IMG/VR virus record: IMGVR_UViG_3300034061_005520 | Coordinates: 88,677 to 152,676 of that record | Origin: a virus | Direction: 5' to 3' (one strand) | Length of the DNA: 64,000 nt | Shown here: one piece after another, positions 27,522-36,297 of the stretch | Layout of the letters: each line of letters begins with the position of its first letter | Position numbering within the stretch: the first letter of the stretch is position 1 | The notes under the pieces: generated by a model | What the model was told of the DNA's origin: nothing | What the model saw: the letters and a program-made list of their open reading frames with translations, nothing else | Database searches by the model: none | Made by a program: the position numbers and the translations under genes

Positions 27522-27740
27522 ATGCGTACACAAACTGAAGTGAATTATACTGAAGCCGCTATGGAGTGTGCTAGATATATTTTTGATTGTGATAGTGAGC
27601 AAATTAGTTATCAAGAATTTATTCAGGATGGTAGCGATCCTAGAGATCATATCTTGTATCATGCTGCTGTTGTTTTAGGCCAAGCGGATGAATTTAAGAC
27701 AGATATTGAGGAATATGAAAAGGAGATTGCTAATGGATAG
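27522..27740 (+). CDS. Hypothetical protein, 72 aa
   Basis: Start follows TAGGAGCAATAAAT. NYTEAAMECARYIFD, HILYHAAVVLGQADEF; helical. Seen in this genome once. Confidence 0.6.
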   Translation: MRTQTEVNYTEAAMECARYIFDCDSEQISYQEFIQDGSDPRDHILYHAAVVLGQADEFKTDIEEYEKEIANG

Positions 27741-27945
27741 GTTCGATCTAGAAAACAAGATTAATCAAACAGCACTTTTTGCGGATCATCTGCGGTCTGT
27801 GACAAATGCTGTGCTGGAAAATAAGATGAATAATGATAAACTCGCTAATGTTTTAGAGGGTTTGGCCGTTTTGATCGAACTTCATACCGATGATACCTTT
27901 GAGGCTTTTACCCAAGCACTTAAACTTGATAACCATAAAGAATAA
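27733..27945 (+). CDS. Hypothetical helical protein, 70 aa
   Basis: MDRFDLENKINQTALFADHLR; antiparallel helices. Eight-base overlap with the gene before. Confidence 0.6.
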   Translation: MDRFDLENKINQTALFADHLRSVTNAVLENKMNNDKLANVLEGLAVLIELHTDDTFEAFTQALKLDNHKE

Positions 27946-27947
27946 TT

Positions 27948-28169
27948 ATGCCAATAGTTACGTTGAGATTTAACTTACCAGAAGAACAGAGCGAATTTGA
28001 TACCGCTATTAATGCGGCGAAAGCCAAGAGTATGCTATGGTATTTTGCTCAACAACTTCGTTCTTGGCAGAAACATGGTAATGACTTTAAAGATGCTGAT
28101 GATGCTCTTGATAAAATTCGTGAAGAATTCTATAGGTTGGTGAATGAACATGGGGTGGAACTGGAATAA
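27948..28169 (+). CDS. Hypothetical phage protein, 73 aa
   Basis: MPIVTLRFNLPEEQSEFDTAINA then SMLWYFAQQLRSWQKHG. The FxLPEExxEF...LRxxxKxG arrangement is frequent in phage proteins of unknown function. Confidence 0.7.
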   Translation: MPIVTLRFNLPEEQSEFDTAINAAKAKSMLWYFAQQLRSWQKHGNDFKDADDALDKIREEFYRLVNEHGVELE

Positions 28170-28170
28170 T

Positions 28171-28902
28171 ATGTTTAAATTAAGCAAAAGAAGTAGAATA
28201 AATTATTGGAGTTGCTCTAGTTTAGCAGACTGGATTAGGGGAACAGATAAACCATATGCACTAGCATGGGAAGGTTGGGACGAATGGCGTAAAGAGGCTC
28301 AAAATAAGCATCCTTATAGATATTGGGTGGCAGAAAAACTACTTGATCGTTTGCAGGATATAATTTATTTACCCTGTGATATTTACTATACCATAGAGGC
28401 TTACGTTCGCAATAGATTTATAGACAAAACTCATTGTCTTAATACGGGATTAAAGCCGGGCAATTACTATGACTTAGACTATAGAATTATTCATGGTCTT
28501 TTTAATGAACTTGTTGATCTTGTAGAAATAGAATACGCCCATTTATTCAAGTGTTATAAGGAAAAGAAGTATAAATTTGTTCACGGTCGCTGCGTTGAGG
28601 CTGGGCTTGATTATTTAAAATGGGCTAGTGGTTTGACCTATAACAAAGATTATGGCTTTAGAAAGGGAGATAAGGGGTTTGGTGAGCCAACTGAACAGGC
28701 AGTCGCCGCTCGTAAAACAACAGAGTTATATAACTGGTGGAAAAACAGAGACAACAGACCAGACCCTTACGAAATTTTCTCTGAGGAAAAGCACGGCAAG
28801 AGTTATTATAAGAAAATTAGTAAAATGCAAGACGATTACGAAAAAGAAGATACAAAGATGCTTATTGAACTTATTAAGATCAGAGGAAGTCTTTGGACAT
28901 GA
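28171..28902 (+). CDS. Conserved phage protein of unknown function, 243 aa
   Basis: Trp/Tyr-rich; SLADWIRGTDKPYALAWEGW near the N-terminus and YYDLDYRIIHGLFNELVDLVEIE in the middle. Start at 28171, one base after the previous stop; an in-frame ATG upstream overlaps that gene. No catalytic motif recognised. Confidence 0.7.
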   Translation: MFKLSKRSRINYWSCSSLADWIRGTDKPYALAWEGWDEWRKEAQNKHPYRYWVAEKLLDRLQDIIYLPCDIYYTIEAYVRNRFIDKTHCLNTGLKPGNYYDLDYRIIHGLFNELVDLVEIEYAHLFKCYKEKKYKFVHGRCVEAGLDYLKWASGLTYNKDYGFRKGDKGFGEPTEQAVAARKTTELYNWWKNRDNRPDPYEIFSEEKHGKSYYKKISKMQDDYEKEDTKMLIELIKIRGSLWT

Positions 28903-29117
28903 CATTTCAGCAGTTCAAAAACCATATTGATAGTCAATACCGTTTAGGCATTAGAGAAGGTCAAAATATTATGAATTGCTTAAATAAAGTTTGGCCCGAT
29001 AAATATAGAGAATTAACAGGCTCGCACCTTGACTGTTTTTATAATGATCGTAAAATACCAGATATTATGAACCATTTAGAGAAGAACTGGCATGAAATAC
29101 TTCACAAGTCCCGATAG
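28899..29117 (+). CDS. Hypothetical helical protein, 72 aa
   Basis: ATGA overlap. MTFQQFKNHIDSQYRLGIREG, with PDIMNHLEKNWHEIL; resembles small phage proteins of unknown role. Confidence 0.6.
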   Translation: MTFQQFKNHIDSQYRLGIREGQNIMNCLNKVWPDKYRELTGSHLDCFYNDRKIPDIMNHLEKNWHEILHKSR

Positions 29118-29577
29118 GGGAAGTTTTATGATGAACCATTATAAAAAGTCCCTAGATAAAGGCGATATTACTCAAGAGCAGTATGATTCAATGAAAGAGA
29201 TGTTGTCGCATAAAGAAATGCCTCAAGATAATGATCTAGGTTGGGATTTGAGGGGGTGTGAGTGGATTGCTAATAAATGCAAGAATAGTAATACTTACAG
29301 TCAAAACCTATACGCTGCTTTGTGCAACAATAGATTTTTACAAAACAAAAAAGAATGGACTTGCTCTTGGAGATATGCTGGTGGTATTGTTGCTGATCTA
29401 AATGAAAAGGGAGACTATATTGATTGGTATTGTAGTGGCATAGGACAACATAATGTAGAAGGTTATGCTGGTGAGGGTTTTGTTACAGATGAGATTAGGT
29501 TAGATCTACTAAAACTAGGCTGGACTGTCGAACCATATAATTTTGACGATATGGAAATATTCGATGAAAACATATAA
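29092..29577 (+). CDS. Hypothetical protein, 161 aa
   Basis: Central WTCSWRYAGGIVADL and DYIDWYCSGIG strands; C-terminal EIRLDLLKLGWTVEPYNFD, a beta-helix-beta ending. No family recognised. Overlaps both neighbours. Confidence 0.65.
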   Translation: MKYFTSPDRGSFMMNHYKKSLDKGDITQEQYDSMKEMLSHKEMPQDNDLGWDLRGCEWIANKCKNSNTYSQNLYAALCNNRFLQNKKEWTCSWRYAGGIVADLNEKGDYIDWYCSGIGQHNVEGYAGEGFVTDEIRLDLLKLGWTVEPYNFDDMEIFDENI

Positions 29578-29842
29578 GATTGTTGAAAGAAAAGTTGAAG
29601 ATGGAGTTTATTGTGACGTTTGTGGAAATCCTTGTTCCATAGAACAAATTGGTAATGAATATGCTACATTAGAAGCAATATGGGGCTATGGATCGAAATA
29701 TGATGGCACAAAGTTTGATATTCAAATTTGCGAAAAATGCTTTGACGATACTCTTGACTGGATAAAGAAAAGGCGTAAACAAAATCTTGGCCCGTTCAAC
29801 TATCCTTATAGTAAAGACCCCCTAGAGGGTGAAAGGTATTAA
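29564..29842 (+). CDS. Zinc-ribbon protein, 92 aa
   Basis: CDVCGNPC (17-24) and CEKC (58-61) form a treble or ribbon-type zinc site; WGYGSKYDG between. Likely a small zinc-binding protein. Confidence 0.65.
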   Translation: MKTYKIVERKVEDGVYCDVCGNPCSIEQIGNEYATLEAIWGYGSKYDGTKFDIQICEKCFDDTLDWIKKRRKQNLGPFNYPYSKDPLEGERY

Positions 29843-29848
29843 CCTAAA

Positions 29849-30259
29849 ATGATTAAACATTTCCCAATGACAAATACAAACAACATCACAGAATATTATT
29901 CTGTAAAAGATGGTGTTCCAGTGAACTATGTTTGTACCACAGACTTTAGACGAAGTGATACTCCTGCGGATATTTTTTATAGAGAAACACCACATCCAGA
30001 ATTTGGCAATAGATATTTTGGTTTTGGTTATGACCATGATAGAGAGAAATATGTAATATTTAATGCCGATAGCATAGAGGATTTAACTTTCGGTATGGTA
30101 GAAGATGATAATGGTGATCTACAATATTCTCAATTTCGTCACGACTATAAGAGTTTCAAAAACGGCAATATGATTGATGGTGGTAGAGACTATATTCGAT
30201 CAAGCATTAATGTTAAGATTTATGTGGTAAAAGATGGTACGATGGTAGAAAAGGAATAA
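29849..30259 (+). CDS. Hypothetical protein, 136 aa
   Basis: MIKHFPMTNTNNITEYYSVKDG; YFGFGYDHDREKYVIFNAD beta region. No family recognised. Confidence 0.65.
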   Translation: MIKHFPMTNTNNITEYYSVKDGVPVNYVCTTDFRRSDTPADIFYRETPHPEFGNRYFGFGYDHDREKYVIFNADSIEDLTFGMVEDDNGDLQYSQFRHDYKSFKNGNMIDGGRDYIRSSINVKIYVVKDGTMVEKE

Positions 30260-30260
30260 T

Positions 30261-30380
30261 ATGAGTGAACAACTACCAGACAGCAAAATTCCTTGGTGGG
30301 ATAATGAATATGAAGGAGTTTATAGCGACGATCCCAAAGATGGATACCCATACGATATGGGAACCAAGGTGCAAGAATAA
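30261..30380 (+). CDS. Tiny acidic protein, 39 aa
   Basis: MSEQLPDSKIPWWDNEYEG; begins at the first base after the previous stop region. Pro/Asp/Tyr-rich. Confidence 0.5.
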   Translation: MSEQLPDSKIPWWDNEYEGVYSDDPKDGYPYDMGTKVQE

Positions 30381-30386
30381 TAATTT

Positions 30387-30569
30387 ATGGATACTAAAAT
30401 AGCAATATCTCTCACCCAACAACAGATTTCTTGCGAAAAAATATGTCAACTAATTCAAATGCTAGTATCCAAAAACTCAAGCAATAAAAACCTATCATTA
30501 CTTACCATAGAACTAAAAGAAGTATTGGACGATACAAACCTAATACCAAAGATAGAACACAACCAATGA
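30387..30569 (+). CDS. Hypothetical helical protein, 60 aa
   Basis: MDTKIAISLTQQQISCEKICQ, amphipathic helices, ATGA overlap with the next gene. Confidence 0.55.
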   Translation: MDTKIAISLTQQQISCEKICQLIQMLVSKNSSNKNLSLLTIELKEVLDDTNLIPKIEHNQ

Positions 30570-30760
30570 AAGAAACACCCAACCCTCTGAAATATAGAAT
30601 ACTAGAAGAGAATATTGACATACAAGACTCCGCCATACAAACATATATTGATGGTCTTAAAGAGTTAATTTCTTATCAGTATCATGTTATTAAAGAGCAA
30701 AGAGCAGAAATTATAGCGATTAAGCATAAGGATGCGTGGAAAAGATATGACAAAAAATGA
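30566..30760 (+). CDS. Hypothetical coiled-coil protein, 64 aa
   Basis: Helical with heptad-like spacing (ELISYQYHVIKEQRAEIIAI); basic end. Confidence 0.55.
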   Translation: MKETPNPLKYRILEENIDIQDSAIQTYIDGLKELISYQYHVIKEQRAEIIAIKHKDAWKRYDKK

Positions 30761-30959
30761 TTATGATTTGCTTATTAGAATTTGTCAATATTCGTTGAGA
30801 AAAGGCTATGGCCTCGACCAAGAACAAATATCTGACATTGACAGGATGCTGAACAAGTTGTATAATGAGCGTAACTCTAGGGAGAAACTGGATGCTTTGG
30901 TCAGAAATAAAAAAGTGGGCAAAACAACAGGGGTACGAAACCCTCAAGGAAAAGGGTGA
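30747..30959 (+). CDS. Hypothetical protein, 70 aa
   Basis: Start at 30747 after GGAAAAGAT. MTKNDYDLLIRICQYSLRKG; basic tail. Overlaps both neighbours. Confidence 0.5.
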   Translation: MTKNDYDLLIRICQYSLRKGYGLDQEQISDIDRMLNKLYNERNSREKLDALVRNKKVGKTTGVRNPQGKG

Positions 30960-31140
30960 CGAAGAAAAGGGAGAGCCTGTACAATATTACTGGTCAAAAG
31001 CAGATGATTCAAACCGTAGCGGAGTTGCAAAGAGCGTTAGCAAATTAGCCAAAGCAATTTATAATGACATGACAGATAATAAATGGTTGGATCATCAACA
31101 AACATATTTACTAAACATGGAAATCAAAAATTATAAGTAA
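30892..31140 (+). CDS. Hypothetical protein, 82 aa
   Basis: Start chosen at 30892 since AGGGAGA lies 8 bases before; a longer frame starts at 30865. MLWSEIKKWAKQQGYETLKEK, then VQYYWSKADD and SVSKLAKAIYNDMT. Overlaps the preceding gene by 68 bases, so one of the two ends may be mis-called. Confidence 0.5.
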   Translation: MLWSEIKKWAKQQGYETLKEKGDEEKGEPVQYYWSKADDSNRSGVAKSVSKLAKAIYNDMTDNKWLDHQQTYLLNMEIKNYK

Positions 31141-31273
31141 TGTAAAACTAGTTAGCGTAACTCCAGATGCAGAAAACCATATAATCAATAGGCCAAAAAA
31201 AAATAAAATATTCTTACTATTTCTATGGTAATTGGTGTATTAGATAATATAACCATTTATTATGGAGATAACT

Positions 31274-31876
31274 ATGAAAAACAAACCAGCACAAAATTTG
31301 ATAGGTAAAACATTTGGCAGATTAACAGTTACCGAATTTATGGGTTTTAAAGTATTTTGGAAGGATAGGAGGGAAAGTTATTGGAAAGTTAAATGTGTTT
31401 GTGGTCAAGAAAAAATATTGAGAATAGGTTGCTTAAAAAGAACCAAGAGTTGCGGATGTTTGTTAGATGAGTTTAGAAAAAATATTCTTCCAGAAAAAAC
31501 TGCACAAAGAAATACTAAGCCTTTAGGTGAAGCGGCAAAACACTGTTGCTATAAGGGCTATGTAAATCGAAGCCAAAACAAGAAAATAGATTTTGAATTT
31601 ACAAAAGAAGAATTTTTAGAATTAACACAAAAACAATGTTATTATTGTGGCAGATTGCCTAGAACAACAATAAAAACCAACATAGGAAAAAGAAAAAGAA
31701 ATGGCTCTTTTACATATAATGGTTTAGATAGAATTGATTCTAGTAAAGGATATACAAAAAATAATACCGTAACTTGTTGTGAAATCTGCAATAAAGCAAA
31801 ACGAGATATGAGCCAGGAACTATTTTTAGAATGGATAAATGACCTCATACAATATAGGACTAAATATGCAAAATAA
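31274..31876 (+). CDS. HNH homing endonuclease, 200 aa
   Basis: N-terminal LIGKTFGRLTVTEF and KVKCVCGQEK...SCGC segment as in AP2/HNH phage homing nucleases (DNA-recognition zinc element), then CYYCGR (about 130), YNGLDRIDSSKGYTKNNTVTCCEICNKAK, the HNH core with paired cysteines. Free-standing and inserted right before thyX (11-base overlap); thymidylate synthase genes are classic homing targets. Confidence 0.88.
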   Translation: MKNKPAQNLIGKTFGRLTVTEFMGFKVFWKDRRESYWKVKCVCGQEKILRIGCLKRTKSCGCLLDEFRKNILPEKTAQRNTKPLGEAAKHCCYKGYVNRSQNKKIDFEFTKEEFLELTQKQCYYCGRLPRTTIKTNIGKRKRNGSFTYNGLDRIDSSKGYTKNNTVTCCEICNKAKRDMSQELFLEWINDLIQYRTKYAK

Positions 31877-32492
31877 TGTTGAGTTGGTAGGATACTACGG
31901 TGATGATAAAATTATAAGTTGTTCTGCTTGGACTAGCACTTCTAGAGATTTATCAGAAGATAAAATCAATAGAATCCCCAAACTGTTAAAAATGTTAGCG
32001 GATGAAGGGCATCATACTCCTTTTGAAAAATCTTATCTACACTTTCTTGTAACCACAGATATAGCCTCTCATATACATATTATCAAACATCGTATCGGCG
32101 TTAGTGTCAACGGAGAATCTGCAAGATATAAAGAGATCAAAGAAGATAAATATTTAGTCCCTGAAGACTGGCCCGAACTATGGAAAGAACAATTAAAGCA
32201 TTATACGGAAAATGGGTTGAGACTATACCATGATTGTATTAAAGATTTAACAGATAATTATGGTGTTGATCGAAAAAGAGCCAAAGAATCTGCTCGATTT
32301 TTTAGAGGATATAATACACAAATTACCGCTGATGTGAGTTTTAATTGGAGAAGTTTTTATCATTTTCAATCTTTAAGAAATAAAGACAACGCTCAACTAG
32401 AAATCAGAGAAATAGCACAACAAATGTTAGAATTAGTGAAAAATATACCAGATAAGCCATTTAAATATACTATTGAAGCGTTTGGACTATAA
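31866..32492 (+). CDS. thyX: Flavin-dependent thymidylate synthase
   Basis: 208 residues. ThyX motif at residues 74-88, KHRIGVSVNGESARY, corresponding to RHRxxSxNExSxRY with Lys replacing the first Arg. Upstream FEKSYLHFLVTTDI and downstream ESARFFRGYNTQITADVSFNWRSFYHF segments match FAD- and dUMP-binding regions. Converts dUMP to dTMP using methylenetetrahydrofolate and FAD; supplies thymidine for phage DNA with the deaminase at 34860. Confidence 0.93.
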   Translation: MQNNVELVGYYGDDKIISCSAWTSTSRDLSEDKINRIPKLLKMLADEGHHTPFEKSYLHFLVTTDIASHIHIIKHRIGVSVNGESARYKEIKEDKYLVPEDWPELWKEQLKHYTENGLRLYHDCIKDLTDNYGVDRKRAKESARFFRGYNTQITADVSFNWRSFYHFQSLRNKDNAQLEIREIAQQMLELVKNIPDKPFKYTIEAFGL

Positions 32493-32493
32493 T

Positions 32494-32616
32494 ATGGTAA
32501 ACTTTAGACTTAGTGAATATAGCGACATATTGTTCGCTTTCCCGTTCATATTTATAGGAATATGCTGTATAATGTTTACTATTTTTGGAATTGTACTTAA
32601 AATAACGAAAGACTAG
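32494..32616 (+). CDS. Small membrane protein, 40 aa
   Basis: One helix (ILFAFPFIFIGICCIMFTIFG) following a polar start. Immediately after thyX. Confidence 0.5.
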   Translation: MVNFRLSEYSDILFAFPFIFIGICCIMFTIFGIVLKITKD

Positions 32617-32618
32617 AT

Positions 32619-32777
32619 ATGTTAATAAATCTTGTGCTATCTTTGTTCGCCATATATTTACTTGTTGGACTGGTAGTATTCTTTGGTGGATTATTCTTTT
32701 TAGTTTCTACGGCCTATTATATGCAGAAGGAAGATAAACTGAGACAAGAAAACTATAACAAGAAAGAAAAAATATAA
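32619..32777 (+). CDS. Small membrane protein, 52 aa
   Basis: N-terminal helix (LVLSLFAIYLLVGLVVFFGG) then a Lys/Glu/Tyr-rich tail. TAATG overlap with the next gene. Confidence 0.5.
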   Translation: MLINLVLSLFAIYLLVGLVVFFGGLFFLVSTAYYMQKEDKLRQENYNKKEKI

Positions 32778-32968
32778 TGTTAGAATTTTTAGTTACTGGT
32801 CAGGGATACGAAAAAAACGATAAGTATAAGCAAACTATTTTGCTGCATGAAACTTTTTTTACAACAACCGAACTAGAAGCACAACTGGCTTTTCAGCAAT
32901 ATTTTGAACCCACCCATAAAGTTATGAGAATTTATTCTGCGATAGACGTTACCGAAAACAGAGCATAA
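32777..32968 (+). CDS. Hypothetical protein, 63 aa
   Basis: MLEFLVTGQGYEKNDKYKQTILL, then a helix; resembles a short beta-sheet protein. No family recognised. Confidence 0.6.
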   Translation: MLEFLVTGQGYEKNDKYKQTILLHETFFTTTELEAQLAFQQYFEPTHKVMRIYSAIDVTENRA

Positions 32969-32970
32969 GT

Positions 32971-33594
32971 ATGGATACTAAACTAAATTTTATCACCAAA
33001 TGCACCAGAGAACTTTTAGCCAATGGATTTTCTGTGTTGATACATAGAAAAAAGGAATTAGATGGTTATGGAGGATGGTTTGGTGCAGAAGATGGTGAGA
33101 GGGAATTGGTTGTTGCTTTAGACCATGATATGGGTTTTGAAGTATTCTTGCATGAATATTGTCACTACTTACAGTGGAAAAATAATCGTGACCTATGGGA
33201 TAGGTCGTTATTAACATATGACACTTTATTTGAATGGATAGATAAGCCAGAGTCTAATTATACGGATGAGGAATTAAACCAAAGTCTTCATGATATTCTA
33301 GAATTAGAACATGATTGTGAGAACAAGGCACTAAGATTGCTGCACAATAACCCTATAGAAGATGTAAGTGTTGATAAGTATATTCGTGCAGTTAACGCAT
33401 ATCTGCTTCATTATCACATTAATCGCTCTTTACGCAAAAGACCAAAGAATCCCATCTATTCTGATAGGGTTCTCAGTCATATGCCTAATACATTTCATAT
33501 GAATCTTGCCTATTATCTAGATTCTAATAATATCACAGAGCCTATGAGAGCAGCACTTCTGCAAGAATACGAAGAAACTCAAGAATCGCGTTGA
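32971..33594 (+). CDS. Zincin-like protein (HExxH), 207 aa
   Basis: Residues 56-69 (FEVFLHEYCHYLQW) include the HExxH zinc site H61, E62, H65. Upstream ELVVALDHD and downstream helices fit a minimal metallopeptidase like those seen in phage and mobile-element proteins; a third metal ligand may be among E/H near 110-115 (ELEHDCENKA). Predicted zinc peptidase; substrate unknown. Confidence 0.7.
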   Translation: MDTKLNFITKCTRELLANGFSVLIHRKKELDGYGGWFGAEDGERELVVALDHDMGFEVFLHEYCHYLQWKNNRDLWDRSLLTYDTLFEWIDKPESNYTDEELNQSLHDILELEHDCENKALRLLHNNPIEDVSVDKYIRAVNAYLLHYHINRSLRKRPKNPIYSDRVLSHMPNTFHMNLAYYLDSNNITEPMRAALLQEYEETQESR

Positions 33595-33618
33595 CAGATG
33601 CCGATAGCGTAGTATACT
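33591..33618 (+). promoter_or_regulatory. Promoter with GCCGATA spacer
   Basis: TTGACA, 16-base spacer with TGCCGATAGC, TATACT; -35 overlaps the previous stop. Confidence 0.9.
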
Positions 33619-33639
33619 GATGCTATCTTAGGAGAATCT

Positions 33640-34554
33640 ATGGCTTACGGTCTGTGCTGCATATCTTTAAAACTTAAGGAACAGGGTCATGGATTTAAAA
33701 CAATGACCTACAAGCGTTTCGCTTCACTTCCAAGAGTGGAAGCGTTGAGTATCCTTGGTGATCGTATCCACAATAATATGGTTGTAACCAATGAAACAAT
33801 CCAGTTTTGCGGTGATAATGGCTACTCTTATAGAGTTAGTAGTGATCTATTTCCTCTTATCACTTTTGATGAGGCTAATATTTCTCTAGAAGATTTGCCT
33901 AATTATGACGATATTCAAGATGAAATGGACAATATAGAACAAACCATTAAAGATAAGGGTGTTCGCATATCTTGTCACCCATCAGAGTTTAATGTTCTTG
34001 CATCCACCAATGAAAAAGCAGTAGAAAAAACTATTACAGAACTTAATTTCTATAGCAGTTTTCTCGACAGGATTGGCTGTAAAGCAAATTACTACAACCC
34101 AATGAATTTGCACGTTCATAATAAAAATGGAACGTATGATGAAATCATTGAACGATTTAAACGCAACTTTGATAAATTAGACGATAATTGCAAGGCAAGA
34201 CTTGTTATTGAGAATGATGACAAATTGAATTGTTGGAGTGTTCGTGAACTAATCACTCATTTTCATCCTAAAACCAATATCCCTATCACGTTCGACTATT
34301 TGCATCACAAATGCCATTCTGATATGCTTAATGAAAATACAGCCATTATTGCGTGTCACGACACTTGGCATGGACACAAACCACTATTTCATTATAGTGA
34401 ATCAAGAGAAGGTAATAATCCTAGAGCCCATGCAGATTATGCCTATAATAAGTTTGAAACCTATGGACTAGATTTTGATGTAGATATGGAACTAAAAGCA
34501 AAAGACTACGCTATAGAGAAGCACGAAGAAATTTGTAAAGGAGTATTAACATGA
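33640..34554 (+). CDS. uvdE: UV-damage endonuclease UvdE/Uve1
   Basis: 304 residues with the TIM-barrel landmarks of UVDE: GLCCISL start, RISCHPSEFN (about 120), NLHVHNKNGTYDE (about 166), LVIENDDK (about 197), FDYLHHKCHSD (about 223) and CHDTWHGHKPLFHYSESREG (about 244) supplying the His/Glu/Asp metal ligands. Nicks DNA 5' of UV photoproducts and other lesions, starting alternative excision repair. Start after TAGGAGAATCT; separate promoter. Confidence 0.92.
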   Translation: MAYGLCCISLKLKEQGHGFKTMTYKRFASLPRVEALSILGDRIHNNMVVTNETIQFCGDNGYSYRVSSDLFPLITFDEANISLEDLPNYDDIQDEMDNIEQTIKDKGVRISCHPSEFNVLASTNEKAVEKTITELNFYSSFLDRIGCKANYYNPMNLHVHNKNGTYDEIIERFKRNFDKLDDNCKARLVIENDDKLNCWSVRELITHFHPKTNIPITFDYLHHKCHSDMLNENTAIIACHDTWHGHKPLFHYSESREGNNPRAHADYAYNKFETYGLDFDVDMELKAKDYAIEKHEEICKGVLT

Positions 34555-34697
34555 GTGGATGGCTAATAGCACTAACTGGCTGCGTATATGCTTATGTTAG
34601 TATAGAGCAGTTTTGTAAAGGCAATTATGGTCTTGGCATAGCGTATGCTGGCTACTCTTTTGCTAACTGCGGCCTATATATGCTTGCTACTAAATAG
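34551..34697 (+). CDS. Small membrane protein, 48 aa
   Basis: ATGA overlap with uvdE. Two short hydrophobic segments (WLIALTGCVYAYV; LGIAYAGYSFANCGLYML). Confidence 0.55.
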   Translation: MSGWLIALTGCVYAYVSIEQFCKGNYGLGIAYAGYSFANCGLYMLATK

Positions 34698-34705
34698 GAC
34701 ATAAT

Positions 34706-34888
34706 ATGAAAGAGCCACAAAAAATCAAACTAACAGACTCTCCACAAAGTAAGAGGGTAAATCTTGTCCCATTGTCATCTGCCGATAAGTTATATCCAGA
34801 GCCAGTGATAGACGATACTTATAGCAAAACATATCAAAGCACATTGGATAATACGGATAATGAAAATAATAAACAAGACAATACGTAA
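34706..34888 (+). CDS. Hypothetical polar protein, 60 aa
   Basis: MKEPQKIKLTDSPQSKRVNLVPLS, Asn/Asp/Thr-rich, probably disordered. Overlaps the deaminase start by 29 bases. Confidence 0.5.
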   Translation: MKEPQKIKLTDSPQSKRVNLVPLSSADKLYPEPVIDDTYSKTYQSTLDNTDNENNKQDNT

Positions 34889-35318
34889 AGCATACGCTAA
34901 TTGGAATCCAAGTCCTCTTATTAGGTGTTACCACTATGCCGCTGCTTTTCATGGTAACAAAATGATTTGTTTCACCAAAAACAATCCGATAAAAACTAAT
35001 ACCAGAGCCTATCGTATAGGTGAGCAGTTTAATCTTCCTAAATATATAGAATATCCATATGTACACGCTGAATCTCATCTTATTTCTAAACTTTTGGATC
35101 AATACAATACCATTCGTTCTGATTGGACATTATGTGTTCTTAGAATTAATCGAAAGGGACTAATACTTGGAAGTAAACCTTGCGAAAATTGTAATAAACT
35201 CTTAAGTGCTGTTGGATTGAAAGATATTTATTATAGTACCGATGGCGGCAATTTTAGTGACAGTATTGGAAATTTGATTACAGTAGACGAGTTGACAATG
35301 CCGATGACTATGGTATAA
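34860..35318 (+). CDS. Cytidine/dCMP deaminase-family protein, 152 aa
   Basis: Zinc-deaminase motifs: H69-A-E71 in YVHAESHLISKLL and P107-C-x-x-C111 in GSKPCENCNKLL, with downstream KDIYYSTDGG as the closing strand. Could make dUMP from dCMP (feeding thyX) or act on another cytosine compound. Length is short for T4-type dCMP deaminase. Confidence 0.8.
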   Translation: MKIINKTIRKAYANWNPSPLIRCYHYAAAFHGNKMICFTKNNPIKTNTRAYRIGEQFNLPKYIEYPYVHAESHLISKLLDQYNTIRSDWTLCVLRINRKGLILGSKPCENCNKLLSAVGLKDIYYSTDGGNFSDSIGNLITVDELTMPMTMV

Positions 35319-35319
35319 T
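35292..35319 (+). promoter_or_regulatory. Promoter with GCCGATG spacer
   Basis: TTGACA, 16-base spacer with TGCCGATGAC, TATAAT. Confidence 0.9.
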
Positions 35320-35338
35320 CCGCTAAACGGAGGTTGCC

Positions 35339-35557
35339 ATGAACTGTATCTATTGTAAAAACTGCGTTGGTATTGATCGGTATGAGTTTTTAACTGAGAC
35401 TGGACGCAAAATCATTTGCACAGAATGTAGTGTTGAGCATCGTGCTGTTGGTTTTATGGATTGGGGACATAAAACAGCACCAAGTTTAGTTATGGTTCCA
35501 AGTAACGCCAAAGAAACTATTCGTATTCTTCATAGAGCAAATCGGAGGGCTAGGTAA
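35339..35557 (+). CDS. Zinc-finger protein, 72 aa
   Basis: Start follows CGGAGGTTGCC. CIYCKNC at 3-9 and CTEC near 27-30 with a basic C-terminus (RILHRANRRAR). Small zinc-binding phage protein. Confidence 0.65.
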   Translation: MNCIYCKNCVGIDRYEFLTETGRKIICTECSVEHRAVGFMDWGHKTAPSLVMVPSNAKETIRILHRANRRAR

Positions 35558-35805
35558 TGGATTTAGAGATTGAGAGTTTATTGTTTAAGCAGGTAGATAA
35601 GCCCAAAAACTATTTGATGATTAAAATTATTAATGTTTTTGAAAACCGCTATCGCATTAATATCTATGTTGAAATCGAAGAAAACAATTTAATTAAACGA
35701 AAGATTAAGCAAAGTTACTTTTGTCACTATAGCCCCGGTAAACTTACTATCATACCAGAACCGGATTATAAATCAGAAGAACAAAAAAGAAAACAAAGAC
35801 TATGA
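35557..35805 (+). CDS. Hypothetical protein, 82 aa
   Basis: MDLEIESLLFKQVDKPKNYLM; beta strands and a basic end. One-base overlap before and ATGA overlap after. Confidence 0.6.
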   Translation: MDLEIESLLFKQVDKPKNYLMIKIINVFENRYRINIYVEIEENNLIKRKIKQSYFCHYSPGKLTIIPEPDYKSEEQKRKQRL

Positions 35806-36221
35806 ACAGCGAATTACAAAATCAGTTATACGAAAAATATCCACAACTTTTTGTCAATAAAAACAAGACTCCTATGGAAAGCCCTATGTGTTTTGGCATA
35901 GAGTGCGGAGAAGGTTGGTATGACATTCTATCTTCTCTTTGTTGGATGATTAACCAGCATGAAGGAAACATTGAAGCCAGAACAAAATATAATCCAGAAT
36001 ATGCTACTATTACTGAGTATTTTCCTGTAAAATTTGACCAAATTAAAGAAAAGTACGGTGGTCTTAGAGTTTATTTTAGTGGTGGGGATGAATATATAGA
36101 AGGTTTAGTGAGCATGGCAGAAGCAATGAGTTATAAGATTTGCGATATTTGTGGAAACAAAGGAGAGCCCAATAAAGAGGGTTGGATTTCAACTCGTTGT
36201 GAGGCTCATAGAAATTCTTAA
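35802..36221 (+). CDS. Conserved phage protein with C-terminal zinc motif, 139 aa
   Basis: CGEGWYDILSSLCWMI (35-50), QIKEKYGGLRVYFSGG and a CDICGNKGE...RC end. The GWxxIxxxLC, KFGxLRxY and CxxCG combination is one I associate with many phage proteins of unknown function. Confidence 0.75.
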   Translation: MNSELQNQLYEKYPQLFVNKNKTPMESPMCFGIECGEGWYDILSSLCWMINQHEGNIEARTKYNPEYATITEYFPVKFDQIKEKYGGLRVYFSGGDEYIEGLVSMAEAMSYKICDICGNKGEPNKEGWISTRCEAHRNS

Positions 36222-36231
36222 AGACTATGGC

Positions 36232-36259
36232 TTGACAGTGCCGATTGGTATGTTATACT
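36232..36259 (+). promoter_or_regulatory. Promoter with GCCGATT spacer
   Basis: TTGACA, 16-base spacer with TGCCGATTGG, TATACT. Confidence 0.85.
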
Positions 36260-36297
36260 TAGAGCGTATCAGTTACTCAATCACAGGAGATCAGATT